Under the pieces are notes generated by a model, which saw nothing but the letters and a program-made list of their open reading frames with translations, was not told where the DNA came from and did no database searches. This document shows, piece by piece, positions 43,567 to 52,583 of a stretch of 64,000 nt of DNA (position 1 is its first letter; every line of letters starts with the position of its first letter). The stretch is from contig NZ_NPJZ01000001.1 of NCBI RefSeq assembly GCF_002245895.1, positions 2,454,501 to 2,518,500 on the forward strand, given 5' to 3'. The stretch is from Rhodococcus sp. OK302. Lineage in GTDB: Bacteria; Actinomycetota; Actinomycetes; Mycobacteriales; Mycobacteriaceae. The translations under genes were made by a program, and so were the position numbers.

Positions 43567-44058
43567 GTGAGCGAGGAGCGCGACAAGCGCGACGCCGACA
43601 CTTCGAACGCGGAGACGTTACCGTCTGCCGATTCGACCGGTGTTGACGACACTGCAGCTGACGCGGTCACGCGTTCCGATCTTTCGCTGGACAAGGACAG
43701 TGACCAAGAGTCACCTTCCACGTCTAGTGGGGTTTCCAACAAGCCGACCGGAAAGCGCGCTGCACGCGGCGCCTCGGTCAGCGCGTCCACCGTGAAGACT
43801 CCGGCCCGGACGGCATCGGCACAGCCGAATGCAAAGAACCCCGGTAAGAAGCCCAAGGCGAAGAAGGACAACCTCTTCAAGCGCCTTCGGAAGTTCTTCC
43901 GCGAGGTCATCTCAGAACTCCGCAAGGTCATCTGGCCGAACCGTAAGCAGATGGTCACCTACACCAGCGTCGTGCTGACGTTCGTGGTCTTCATGGTCGC
44001 TTTCATCAGCGGCGTCGATATCGCTGTGATCAAGGGTGTCACCTGGCTGTTCGGCTGA
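43567..44058 (+). CDS. secE: preprotein translocase subunit SecE
   Basis: 163 residues from a GTG with GAGAGG 6 bp upstream. The conserved SecE core is at the C-terminus: KFFREVISELRKVIWPNRKQ followed by one transmembrane helix (SVVLTFVVFMVAFISGVDIAV). The first ~95 residues are a low-complexity, polar extension (acidic first, then Ala/Lys/Pro-rich), as is usual in actinobacteria. SecE clamps the two halves of SecY in the Sec translocon. nusG follows 83 bp downstream. Confidence 0.95.
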   Translation: MSEERDKRDADTSNAETLPSADSTGVDDTAADAVTRSDLSLDKDSDQESPSTSSGVSNKPTGKRAARGASVSASTVKTPARTASAQPNAKNPGKKPKAKKDNLFKRLRKFFREVISELRKVIWPNRKQMVTYTSVVLTFVVFMVAFISGVDIAVIKGVTWLFG

Positions 44059-44141
44059 TCGCCGTACAACCGGGCGTCTTTGCCTGCGAGCGCGACACGA
44101 CCCGACCCGGGTCCGAGTAACGAGAGGAAGCGAGTGCCCCA

Positions 44142-45005
44142 GTGAGCACCCCCGAGAACGACACGAATGAGGCCTTGGCCGAAGAGCGTGTTTCTGCCGA
44201 GGCGGCAGCCGAAGTAGACGTCGTGGTTGCCGAAGGCACCGATGCTGACAGTGCCGATGGCACCGAAGCCGACGCTGTCGAGACCGAAGACGCTGTCGAG
44301 ACCGAAGCAACAGAAGACGTCATCTCCGAGGACGCCGAGAACTCCGACGAAGCTGCTCCCGAAGCCGACCTCGAGGTCGAGGATCCGGTTGCGGAATTGA
44401 AGGCTGCTCTGCGCCGCGCACCGGGCGACTGGTACGTCATTCATTCGTACGCAGGTTACGAAAACAAGGTCAAGACCAACCTCGAGACCCGCGTTCAGAA
44501 CCTCGACGTCGGTGACTACATCTTCCAGGTGGAAGTTCCCACCGAAGAGGTCACCGAGATCAAGAACGGTCAGCGTAAGCAGGTCAACCGCAAGGTTTTG
44601 CCCGGCTACATCCTGGTCCGCATGGAACTCAACGACGAGTCGTGGGGCGCAGTGCGCAACACGCCGGGCGTCACCGGATTTGTCGGCGCCACATCGCGCC
44701 CGTCTCCGTTGTCTCTCAACGACGTCGTGAAGTTCCTGCTTCCCCAGCAGGAGCAGAAGAAGCAGCAGGCAGCAGCGGCTGCTGTCGCAGCAGGCGAGGC
44801 ACCGTCCGAGTCCTTCGGCAAGCCCCTCATCGAGGTCGACTTCGAGATCGGCGAATCCGTCACTGTCATGGACGGTCCGTTCGCGACTCTGCCGGCCAGC
44901 ATCAGCGAGGTCAACGGCGAGCAGCAGAAGCTCAAGGTTCTCGTATCGATCTTCGGTCGTGAAACCCCGGTTGAACTCAACTTCAACCAGGTCGCAAAGA
45001 TCTGA
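44142..45005 (+). CDS. nusG: transcription termination/antitermination protein NusG
   Basis: 287 residues from a GTG. The N-terminal ~85 residues are strongly acidic and repetitive ([15 protein letters not shown]). The NGN domain follows ([33 protein letters not shown]), a linker rich in Gln and Ala ([13 protein letters not shown]), and the KOW domain ([19 protein letters not shown]). NusG binds RNA polymerase and links transcription to translation or Rho. The acidic extension is common in actinobacterial NusG. rplK lies 63 bp downstream. Confidence 0.96.
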   Translation: MSTPENDTNEALAEERVSAEAAAEVDVVVAEGTDADSADGTEADAVETEDAVETEATEDVISEDAENSDEAAPEADLEVEDPVAELKAALRRAPGDWYVIHSYAGYENKVKTNLETRVQNLDVGDYIFQVEVPTEEVTEIKNGQRKQVNRKVLPGYILVRMELNDESWGAVRNTPGVTGFVGATSRPSPLSLNDVVKFLLPQQEQKKQQAAAAAVAAGEAPSESFGKPLIEVDFEIGESVTVMDGPFATLPASISEVNGEQQKLKVLVSIFGRETPVELNFNQVAKI

Positions 45006-45068
45006 CCCCCCCACACTTGCACTGTAAGACGCAAGACACACACCCAAGCTAGAAACTAGGAACTAGAG

Positions 45069-45503
45069 ATGCCCCCAAAGAAGAAGAAGCTCGCCGGGCT
45101 CATCAAGCTGCAGATCCCCGCAGGTCAGGCTAACCCTGCACCTCCCGTGGGTCCCGCGCTCGGTCAGCACGGCGTGAACATCATGGAATTCTGCAAGGCA
45201 TACAACGCGGCGACTGAGTCCCAGCGCGGCAACATTGTGCCTGTCGAGATCTCGGTCTACGAAGACCGGACCTTCGATTTCAAGCTGAAGACCCCTCCCG
45301 CATCGCGTCTGCTGCTCAAGGCTGCCGGCGTTGCCAAGGGCTCCGGCGAGCCGCACAAGACCAAGGTCGCCACAGTGACCATGGATCAGGTGCGCGAAAT
45401 CGCAAAGACCAAGGCAGAAGACCTCAACGCCAATGACATCGAGCAGGCCGCGAAGATCATCGCCGGCACCGCTCGTTCCATGGGCATCACGGTCGAGGGC
45501 TAA
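45069..45503 (+). CDS. rplK: 50S ribosomal protein L11
   Basis: 144 residues. The N-terminal [21 protein letters not shown] and the C-terminal RNA-binding domain ending with [16 protein letters not shown] are standard for L11, which binds the GTPase-associated centre of 23S rRNA and is the thiopeptide-binding site. The ATG is preceded by GGAACTAGAG. It forms an operon with rplA, 114 bp downstream. Confidence 0.97.
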
Positions 45504-45617
45504 AAGCTCTCCGCTCCACAGCATCGCGTGGGAGGGCCGGCCAGGCCCTGACCACAACTGAACCATTCACCCGCTGCAGGTAGTACCGCACTGCGGTGAG
45601 AAGTAAGGACAGAACAA

Positions 45618-46337
45618 ATGGCAAAGCGCAGCAAGGCGTATCTCGCCGCCGCTGAGAAGATCGACGCAGACAAGCTCTACAGCCCGCTTCAGGCTGCAAA
45701 GCTCGCCAAGGAGACGTCGTCCACCAAGATGGATGCAACCGTTGAGGTTGCAGTTCGTCTGGGCGTCGACCCCCGTAAGGCTGACCAGATGGTCCGCGGA
45801 ACGGTTAACCTGCCCCACGGCACCGGTAAGACCGCTCGCGTCATCGTGTTCGCTGTTGGCGAGAAGGCAGCAGAAGCTGAGGCTGCAGGCGCTGACGTAG
45901 TCGGTGCAGAAGACCTGATCGAGCGCATCCAGGGTGGATGGGTCGATTTCGACGCCGCAATCGCGACCCCTGATCAGATGGCCAAGGTCGGCCGCATCGC
46001 CCGAGTCCTCGGACCCCGTGGCCTGATGCCGAACCCGAAGACGGGCACCGTTACGGCGGATGTCACGAAGGCTGTCAACGACATCAAGGGCGGAAAGATC
46101 AACTTCCGCGTCGACAAGCAGGCCAACCTGCACTTCGTCATCGGCAAGGCATCGTTCGACGATGAGAAGCTGGTGGAGAACTACGGCGCAGCGCTGGACG
46201 AGATCCTGCGTGCGAAGCCCTCGTCGGCCAAGGGCCGCTACGTGAAGAAGATCACGGTTTCGACCACCACCGGTCCGGGCATCCCGGTGGATCCGAACCG
46301 TACGCGCAACCTCCTCGAGGATGCTGCAGACGCGTAA
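45618..46337 (+). CDS. rplA: 50S ribosomal protein L1
   Basis: 239 residues, full length. [19 protein letters not shown] opens the protein; [15 protein letters not shown] is the L1 signature. L1 binds the L1 stalk of 23S rRNA and often represses its own operon by binding the mRNA leader. The ATG has AAGGA upstream. A strong bidirectional terminator follows 17 bp after the stop. Confidence 0.97.
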   Translation: MAKRSKAYLAAAEKIDADKLYSPLQAAKLAKETSSTKMDATVEVAVRLGVDPRKADQMVRGTVNLPHGTGKTARVIVFAVGEKAAEAEAAGADVVGAEDLIERIQGGWVDFDAAIATPDQMAKVGRIARVLGPRGLMPNPKTGTVTADVTKAVNDIKGGKINFRVDKQANLHFVIGKASFDDEKLVENYGAALDEILRAKPSSAKGRYVKKITVSTTTGPGIPVDPNRTRNLLEDAADA

Positions 46338-46354
46338 GCAGTTCGCTGAACACT

Positions 46355-46394
46355 AGAAGGCCGGCAGGGATCACTCCCTGCCGGCCTTCTTGCT
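46355..46394. terminator. bidirectional terminator between rplA and the MFS exporter gene
   Basis: A 16-bp perfect stem (46355-46370 with 46375-46390, loop TCAC) is followed by TTGCTGTTT. It lies between the convergent stops at 46337 and 46400. Confidence 0.9.
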
Positions 46395-46399
46395 GTTTG

Positions 46400-48010
46400 T
46401 CAGTCCTTCTTGCGCCAAGCGAGCAATACCGAGTCGTGGTCCGCGGGTGCCCAGGGTAGGAAAACCGCGACGACAACTGCGCAGATCAAGACGGATCCGG
46501 TCGCGACCAGTGAGGCAGTGTGTGAGCCTTCGAGGACCGCGGACTTCATCGAGATGATCAGCGTCTCGCGGGATGCGTCGAGGATCTGCGGCACTTCCCG
46601 TTCACGCATCTCGAGGACGCTGAGTACCGAGGCTTTCGCGAATCCCTTCTCGTCGTCGGACATCATCGCGGCGGGCACCTGGTCGATGAGGGGACTGACT
46701 TTGCTCGAGTAGTACGACGCGACGATCGATCCGAGAACCGCGACGCCGAGGGTGCCGCCAATTTCGCGCGTCGTGTCGTTGACTGCCGAGCCTGCGCCGG
46801 CCTCGTCGAGTGGGAGTGAAGACATGATCGATTCGGTCGCGGGACCCTGGACAATCCCGAGTCCGAGTGCCATGAACACCATGGACGGCAGAACGTCGAT
46901 CACGTAACTACTGTTCACGTCGACGAGTCCGCCGAGGAACAGCCCGAGACCGGTGAGGAGCAGGCCGGTCACGATGACAGCAGTGGATCCGATTCTTTGG
47001 GCCAGGAGCGTCGCGACCGGTGCGCCGACGGCCACCGACACGGCAAACGGCAGCGATGCCACTCCGAATTCGAATGGCGTGTACTCGCGAACACCCTGGA
47101 AGTACTGGGTGATCAGAAACAGGAAGCCGAACATCGAGAAGTACGCGATGGCGATGGCGAGCGCGGGTAGAGCAAAACGGCGGTTGCGGAACAGGCGCAT
47201 ATCGAGAATCGGCGAGGCAGTGTGCAGTTCCCACGCTACGAACCCGATGAGGATAGCTACGGCGCCGATGCCGACGCCCAGGGTTGTCGAACTCAGCCAG
47301 CCGTAGCGAGGGGCCTCGATGATTGCCCAGACGAGAAGCGTGATGCCGGTGATCGACAAGACGATCCCGAGTGTGTCTACGCCGGAAACTTTCGACGACT
47401 TCGACTCCGGAACCCAACGCAGGACTGCCAGGACTGCGACGGCGGCGACCGGAACGTTGATCCAGAACACGGAATGCCAGGAGAAGTGTTCGAGAAGCCA
47501 GCCGCCGGACATCGGACCGATCGCGATCGCGAATCCGGCCATCGCAGTCCAGGCGGCAATGGCAAGTGCCCGTTCACGTGAATCGTCGAAGATGTTGATG
47601 ATGAGGGCAAGAGTTGCCGGAAAGACCGCTGCGGCAAAGATTCCCATCGCGGCCCGGGCAGCGATGACCTGCTCCAACGAACCCGACATCGCGCCCGCGA
47701 CAGACATGACACCGACGCCGATCAGTCCGACGATCATTATCTTTCGACGACCATGCCTGTCGCCGAGGTTGCCGAAGGCGAGTAGTAGTCCGGCAAACGT
47801 GAGTGTGTAGGCGTCGACAACCCACTGAAGTCCGCTGACATTCGTACGAAGTTCGACGCCGATGGAGGGCAAAGCCACGTTCACTATCGTGTTGTCGAGG
47901 ACGACCAGCAATTCGGCAAGGCAGATGACGGCGAGTGCGATGCATCGTCCGGAGCGGGAGCCGATCGGCGACCTTCGGGCTTCCGGTGGAATTTCTGTGG
48001 TGTGCGTCAT
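46400..48010 (-). CDS. MFS drug efflux transporter, DHA2 (EmrB/QacA) family
   Basis: 536 residues with about 14 transmembrane helices. Early motifs are LVVLDNTIVNVALPSIG (DHA2 motif D1) and FGNLGDRHGRRKIMIVG (motif A loop between helices 2 and 3), then IGPMSGGWLLEHFSWHSVFW (motif C region). DHA2 exporters expel lipophilic drugs by proton antiport. The gene sits in the opposite strand between rplA and rplJ. The region just upstream of its start holds repeated GTTAC/GTAAC elements that could bind a local regulator, but no TetR or MarR gene is adjacent. Confidence 0.93.
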   Translation of the reverse strand: MTHTTEIPPEARRSPIGSRSGRCIALAVICLAELLVVLDNTIVNVALPSIGVELRTNVSGLQWVVDAYTLTFAGLLLAFGNLGDRHGRRKIMIVGLIGVGVMSVAGAMSGSLEQVIAARAAMGIFAAAVFPATLALIINIFDDSRERALAIAAWTAMAGFAIAIGPMSGGWLLEHFSWHSVFWINVPVAAVAVLAVLRWVPESKSSKVSGVDTLGIVLSITGITLLVWAIIEAPRYGWLSSTTLGVGIGAVAILIGFVAWELHTASPILDMRLFRNRRFALPALAIAIAYFSMFGFLFLITQYFQGVREYTPFEFGVASLPFAVSVAVGAPVATLLAQRIGSTAVIVTGLLLTGLGLFLGGLVDVNSSYVIDVLPSMVFMALGLGIVQGPATESIMSSLPLDEAGAGSAVNDTTREIGGTLGVAVLGSIVASYYSSKVSPLIDQVPAAMMSDDEKGFAKASVLSVLEMREREVPQILDASRETLIISMKSAVLEGSHTASLVATGSVLICAVVVAVFLPWAPADHDSVLLAWRKKD

Positions 48011-48026
48011 GGAGCAACGCTAACCC

Positions 48027-48047
48027 GTAACCGTTACTTGGAGTTAC
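48027..48047 (-). promoter_or_regulatory. GTAAC/GTTAC palindrome upstream of the MFS gene
   Basis: GTAACCGTTAC (48027-48037) is a palindrome around one base, and a third GTTAC half-site follows at 48043-48047. The sites lie 17-37 bp before the start codon of the exporter gene. This is a candidate repressor operator; no cognate regulator is visible. Confidence 0.35.
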
Positions 48048-48169
48048 GTGTAAATTGGGATACTCCATGACCGGCGCGTCACATTCAGGACCGCTTTGTG
48101 TTGCACATCACCGATCGCATGTGTGGATCGCCGGCGAGTTGGAGATGCACCCCCGGGTGCGGTAGTCTT

Positions 48170-48484
48170 CGACACGGAGTTCAGTGCTGGATATGAACTT
48201 CACCCCAAAATCATGTTCTACCCAAGACCGTTGGTTATTGCACTCAGAAATGAGTGTGGTTGAAAGTCCGGGATTGCCCGGCGCCCACGCAGGAGGACGA
48301 GGTAGGGGGAAAACTTTCGGAAGCGGTTCAATCCGTTCCTGTTTGTCTCCTCTGTACGCCCCGTGCGCCCTGCGCCGGGGCGTTTTGCATGTCTTAGGTC
48401 CTTCGCCTTGTGTCGAGTCGGGTTTCCCGGCGAGGCGCAGCGGTTCCGAAGTGGGATAACGACTGTCACGAGAGGAGGCGAAGT
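48170..48484 (+). promoter_or_regulatory. rplJ leader region (L10-type leader) with attenuator-like hairpin
   Basis: The gap between the divergent MFS and rplJ genes is 474 bp. Its right part is a long leader with purine-rich GCAGGAGGACGAGG (48288-48301) and a hairpin CGCCCCG/CGGGGCG (48357-48363 with 48376-48382) followed by TTTT, an attenuator-like structure about 100 bp before rplJ. The rplJL operon often carries an L10-binding leader in bacteria. The boundaries and the L10 binding fold were not verified. Confidence 0.55.
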
Positions 48485-49078
48485 ATGGCAAAGCCTGAGA
48501 AGATTTCTGCAGTTGCAGAAATCACCGAGCAGTTCAAGGGTTCGACCGCTGCTGTGGTCACGGAATACCGTGGTCTGTCAGTGGGCAACATCACGACACT
48601 GCGACGCGCTCTCGGAGAAGGTGCCACCTACTCCGTCGCCAAGAACACCCTGGTTAAGCGTGCCGCCAAAGAGGCTGGCATCGAGGGCCTTGATGACCTG
48701 TTCGTCGGACCGACCGCCATTGCATTCATCAAGGGCGAACCGGTCGACGCTGCGAAGGCACTGAAAAACTTCGCAAAGGACAACAAGGCGCTCATCATCA
48801 AGGGCGGCTACATGGACGGCGCTGCGCTGTCCGTGGACGAGGTCAACAAGATCGCGGATCTCGAATCCCGCGAAATCCTGTTGGCTAAGCTTGCCGGCGC
48901 GATGAAGGGCAACTTGGCAAAGGCCGCAGGCCTGTTCAATGCTCCCGCTTCGCAGATGGCCCGTTTGGCTGCTGCACTGCAGGAGAAGCTGGCCGCAGAA
49001 GGCGGAGCTTCGGCTCCCGTCGAAGCTGCCGAAGAGGCTGCTACCGAGGCTCCGGCCGAGGCCGAAGCCGAAAGCTGA
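48485..49078 (+). CDS. rplJ: 50S ribosomal protein L10
   Basis: 197 residues from an ATG with GAGAGGAGG upstream. [20 protein letters not shown] and [17 protein letters not shown] are L10 landmarks; the C-terminus ([20 protein letters not shown]) is an Ala/Glu-rich tail seen in actinobacterial L10. L10 anchors the L7/L12 dimers of the stalk and regulates its own operon in many bacteria. rplL follows 78 bp downstream. Confidence 0.97.
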   Translation: MAKPEKISAVAEITEQFKGSTAAVVTEYRGLSVGNITTLRRALGEGATYSVAKNTLVKRAAKEAGIEGLDDLFVGPTAIAFIKGEPVDAAKALKNFAKDNKALIIKGGYMDGAALSVDEVNKIADLESREILLAKLAGAMKGNLAKAAGLFNAPASQMARLAAALQEKLAAEGGASAPVEAAEEAATEAPAEAEAES

Positions 49079-49156
49079 TCCGCACCCGCGCATCACTGCT
49101 ATAACCCCGCCCGGTCGCGGATCAGCGACATGGGACTTACCGGAAGGACCGCCACA

Positions 49157-49537
49157 ATGGCGAAGCTCAGCACCGAAGAATTGTTGGACCAGTTCAAGGA
49201 GCTCACCCTCCTCGAGCTCTCGGAGTTCGTTAAGGCATTCGAGGAGACCTTCGAGGTCACCGCTGCTGCTCCCGTCGCCGTCGCCGTTGCAGGCGCACCG
49301 GCTGCCGAGGCTGCTGAAGAGCAGGACGAGTTCGACGTCGTCCTCGAGTCGGCTGGCGACAAGAAGATCCAGGTCATCAAGGTCGTCCGTGAGGTCGTTT
49401 CCGGCCTCGGCCTGAAGGAAGCCAAGGATCTCGTCGAGAGCGCTCCGAAGGCAATCCTCGAGAAGGTTTCGAAGGAAGCAGCAGAAGCTGCAAAGGAAAA
49501 GCTCGAAGGCGCCGGCGCGAAGATCGTCATCAAGTAA
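49157..49537 (+). CDS. rplL: 50S ribosomal protein L7/L12
   Basis: 126 residues from the ATG at 49157 ([13 protein letters not shown]), which follows GGAAGGA. An N-terminal dimerisation domain, an Ala-rich hinge ([20 protein letters not shown]) and the C-terminal domain ([20 protein letters not shown]) are all in place. L7/L12 forms the stalk that recruits translation GTPases. A terminator follows 34 bp after the stop. Confidence 0.97.
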   Translation: MAKLSTEELLDQFKELTLLELSEFVKAFEETFEVTAAAPVAVAVAGAPAAEAAEEQDEFDVVLESAGDKKIQVIKVVREVVSGLGLKEAKDLVESAPKAILEKVSKEAAEAAKEKLEGAGAKIVIK

Positions 49538-49571
49538 GACGGTTTTCCCCGCTGCTCTCACGAGTAGTAGA

Positions 49572-49609
49572 AGAGGGTCACTTCCTACGGGAAGTGGCCC
49601 TCTTTTTTG
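49572..49609 (+). terminator. terminator after rplL
   Basis: The arms 49572-49585 and 49590-49603 form a 14-bp stem with one G-U pair, loop of 4 nt, followed by a run of T. It ends the rplJL transcript before the mce region. Confidence 0.85.
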
Positions 49610-49794
49610 ATCAATTTTCTGCGCGAGATTTGTCCGAATCTGAGCAGGTCGGAACTGTGTGAGAACGGACCTACCTGGTGAATTGTGTTCCTTCCCTACC
49701 GGTTAGTAGTATTCGCGGTCACGGGTAACACATACATGCGATAGAGTGACCCAACCCACATGGGGTGCATGCATCGGACGTCGCGGAGGTAATG

Positions 49795-50913
49795 GTGGGA
49801 GTCGAGGTAGCGGTACAAGGACTGACAAAGTCTTTCGGGTCGCAAAGGATTTGGCAGGATGTGTCGTTGACGCTCCCTGCCGGTGAGGTCAGTGCTCTTC
49901 TGGGACCGTCGGGCACCGGTAAGTCGGTATTTTTGAAGTCCTTGATCGGACTGCTCCGCCCCGAACAGGGCTCTATCGTGATCGACGGCACGGACATCCT
50001 CCAGTGCTCCTCCAAGGAGCTCTACGAGATTCGCAAGTTGTTCGGTGTGCTCTTCCAGGACGGCGCACTGTTCGGTTCCATGAACTTGTACGACAACATC
50101 GCTTTCCCATTGCGTGAGCACACCAAGAAGTCCGAGTCGGACATCCGCAAGATCGTGATGGAGAAGCTCGATCTCACGGGTCTCGTCGGCGCCGAGGACA
50201 AGCTCCCCGGCGAGATCTCCGGCGGTATGCGCAAACGTGCAGGTTTGGCGCGGGCGCTCGTTCTCGATCCCGAAATCATCCTCGTCGACGAGCCGGACTC
50301 CGGCCTCGACCCGGTTCGCACCACCTACATCAGCCAGACACTGATCGACATCAACGCGCAGAGCGACGCCACGATTCTGATCGTGTCGCACAACATCAAC
50401 CTCGCTCGAACCGTGCCGGACAACATCGGCATGCTTTTCCGTCGCCAACTCGTCATGTTCGGCCCGCGTGAGGTGCTCCTGACGTCGGACGAGCCCGTCG
50501 TCAAGCAGTTCCTCAACGGCACCATGATCGGTCCGATCGGTATGTCGGAGGAGAAGGACGAAGCACAGATGGCTCACGAGCAGGCGCTCGTCGATGCCGG
50601 TCACCACGCTGGTGGTGTCGAGGATGTCGAGGGCATCGTTCCGCAGATGAAGGCAACGCCCGGTAATCCGGAGCGTCAGGCCGTCGGACGACGTCAGGAA
50701 CGTGTCCGCCAGATCATGCACACCCTTCCGGCAAACGCGCAGGCCGCAATTCAGGACAGCCTGAACGAAGCCGGCGTAGGTGGCCAGTACGATCCGCAAT
50801 ACGCCGACGCAAGCGGTTACGCAGGCGAGTGGGACGGAAATTCGCAGGACACGCAGGTGATCCCTGCATACGAGGGCGATCCATACGGAAACACGACGCA
50901 CGGGCAAGGGTAG
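49795..50913 (+). CDS. mkl: Mce transport ATPase Mkl/MceG
   Basis: 372 residues from a GTG at 49795, 4 bp after GGAGGT (49785-49790). In-frame starts at 49792 and 49765 are alternatives. The ATPase has Walker A GPSGTGKSV, signature ISGGMRKRAGLA and Walker B IILVDEPDSGLDP. The C-terminal extension (GPIGMSEEKDEAQMAHEQAL, GHHAGGVEDVEG) closely follows M. tuberculosis Mkl (Rv0655). Mkl powers Mce lipid importers, such as those for cholesterol or fatty acids. There it is a lone gene near rplL; here the yrbE-mce genes follow 9 bp downstream. Confidence 0.95.
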   Translation: MGVEVAVQGLTKSFGSQRIWQDVSLTLPAGEVSALLGPSGTGKSVFLKSLIGLLRPEQGSIVIDGTDILQCSSKELYEIRKLFGVLFQDGALFGSMNLYDNIAFPLREHTKKSESDIRKIVMEKLDLTGLVGAEDKLPGEISGGMRKRAGLARALVLDPEIILVDEPDSGLDPVRTTYISQTLIDINAQSDATILIVSHNINLARTVPDNIGMLFRRQLVMFGPREVLLTSDEPVVKQFLNGTMIGPIGMSEEKDEAQMAHEQALVDAGHHAGGVEDVEGIVPQMKATPGNPERQAVGRRQERVRQIMHTLPANAQAAIQDSLNEAGVGGQYDPQYADASGYAGEWDGNSQDTQVIPAYEGDPYGNTTHGQG

Positions 50914-50922
50914 GCATATCGG

Positions 50923-51717
50923 ATGGGTGTCACCCGCAACTCGGTTCTGAGTCCCGTCAACGGAGCGCTAACTCAGGCCGGAAATATCGTCGAGCTGTTT
51001 GTCGAGGTCGTCAAGAACACGTTTAGACGCCCATTCCAGTTTCGCGAGTTCATCGAGCAGGCGTGGTTCATCGCCAGCGTGACGATCTTGCCGACTGCAC
51101 TAGTCGCTATTCCGTTCGGCGCCGTCGTCTCGCTGCAGACAGGCTCACTGATCAAGCAACTCGGTGCTGAGTCGTTCACCGGCGCCGCCAGTGTCTTGGC
51201 GGTGATTCAGCAGGGCAGTCCGCTTGTGACAGCCCTGCTGGTTGCTGGTGCGGCCGGCTCGGCGGTGACCGCCGACCTCGGATCGCGGACTATTCGTGAA
51301 GAGATCGATGCCATGGAAGTTCTGGGCATCAATCCCATTCAGCGACTGGTGGTTCCACGTGTTCTCGCGATGATTCTTATCGCCGTGTTGCTCAACGGAC
51401 TTGTGTCCGTCGTCGGTATTGCGGGTGGCTACTTCTTCAATGTGATTCTGCAGGGCGGTAATCCGGGCGCGTACATCTCGTCGTTCTCGGCCTTTGCGCA
51501 GCTGCCCGACCTGTGGAGCGGCGAGATCAAAGCAGCGGTGTTCGGGGTCATCGCGGGCGTTATCTCGTCGTACAAGGGACTGCATCCGTCGGGTGGGCCC
51601 AAGGGCGTCGGTGAAGCCGTCAACCAGGCCGTGGTCATCACGTTCTTGTTGCTGTTCTTCGCCAATCTGATTCTGACGATGGTGTACCTCCAGATCGTGC
51701 CGGCGAAGGGATCTTGA
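50923..51717 (+). CDS. yrbEA: Mce-system permease YrbEA (MlaE family)
   Basis: 264 residues, six hydrophobic segments. The MlaE/YrbE signature is EEIDAMEVLGINPIQRLVVP in the middle of the protein. It would form the channel of the Mce importer with YrbEB and be driven by Mkl. It lies between mkl and yrbEB, 5 bp before the latter. Which of the known Mce types (1 to 4) this is cannot be told from sequence alone. Confidence 0.93.
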   Translation: MGVTRNSVLSPVNGALTQAGNIVELFVEVVKNTFRRPFQFREFIEQAWFIASVTILPTALVAIPFGAVVSLQTGSLIKQLGAESFTGAASVLAVIQQGSPLVTALLVAGAAGSAVTADLGSRTIREEIDAMEVLGINPIQRLVVPRVLAMILIAVLLNGLVSVVGIAGGYFFNVILQGGNPGAYISSFSAFAQLPDLWSGEIKAAVFGVIAGVISSYKGLHPSGGPKGVGEAVNQAVVITFLLLFFANLILTMVYLQIVPAKGS

Positions 51718-51722
51718 CCTAA

Positions 51723-52583
51723 ATGACCATCGCACGAGGCCGCGGCGACCAGTTTCTACTGAGAAGTCGCAAGCTCGCCCGAATGCCACTCAATGTGCTC
51801 GACCGCGCCGGCGAACAAATGTCGTTCTATGCGCGTGCCATTGCCTGGACTCCGCGCACACTGCACCGCTACCGCAAGGAAACGCTTCGACTGTTGGCCG
51901 AAGTTACCTTCGGCAGTGGCGCTTTGGCTGTCATCGGCGGAACCATCGGCGTAATCGCGATGATGTCGGGATTCACCGGCGTCGTGGTCGGATTGCAGGG
52001 ATTTGCCGCACTCGAGCAGCTGGGTAGTTCGGTTCTGACCGGCTTCCTGTCGGCGTACGTCAATACCCGTGAGATCGCTCCCATCGTTGCTGCTCTCGCG
52101 CTTTCGGCCACAGTGGGTTGTGGTTTCACCGCCCAACTGGGAGCGATGCGAATCTCGGAGGAGATCGACGCACTTGAGGTCATGGCAGTGCCGTCGGTTC
52201 CTTTCCTGGTCACGACGCGCATGATCGCCGGCTTTGTTGCCGTGATTCCGCTGTACATCGTGGGCCTGCTGGCTGCCTATCTCGCTTCGCGCGTGATCAG
52301 CACCGTGTTCAACGGGCAGTCGACGGGCTCGTACGACCACTACTTCAACTTGTTCCTGCCACCGCAAGACGTGTTGTACTCGTTTGCCAAGGTCCTGGTC
52401 TTCGCGTTCGTATTGATTCTGATCCACTGCTACTACGGGTTTCACGCGTCGGGTGGTCCCGCGGGTGTGGGCGTGGCCGTCGGTCGCGCCGTTCGCGCTG
52501 CCATCGTGACCATCGCGGTACTGGACTTCTTCCTCAGCCTCGCAATCTGGGGAACCACGACGACAGTGAGGGTGGCCGGATGA
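51723..52583 (+). CDS. yrbEB: Mce-system permease YrbEB (MlaE family)
   Basis: 286 residues. The paired permease of YrbEA. The signature SEEIDALEVMAVPSVPFLV differs from that of YrbEA (VMAVPS for VLGINP), as is usual between the two. The N-terminal region (FYARAIAWTPRTLHRYRKE) is cytoplasmic. The stop overlaps the start of mceA by 4 bp. Confidence 0.93.
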   Translation: MTIARGRGDQFLLRSRKLARMPLNVLDRAGEQMSFYARAIAWTPRTLHRYRKETLRLLAEVTFGSGALAVIGGTIGVIAMMSGFTGVVVGLQGFAALEQLGSSVLTGFLSAYVNTREIAPIVAALALSATVGCGFTAQLGAMRISEEIDALEVMAVPSVPFLVTTRMIAGFVAVIPLYIVGLLAAYLASRVISTVFNGQSTGSYDHYFNLFLPPQDVLYSFAKVLVFAFVLILIHCYYGFHASGGPAGVGVAVGRAVRAAIVTIAVLDFFLSLAIWGTTTTVRVAG

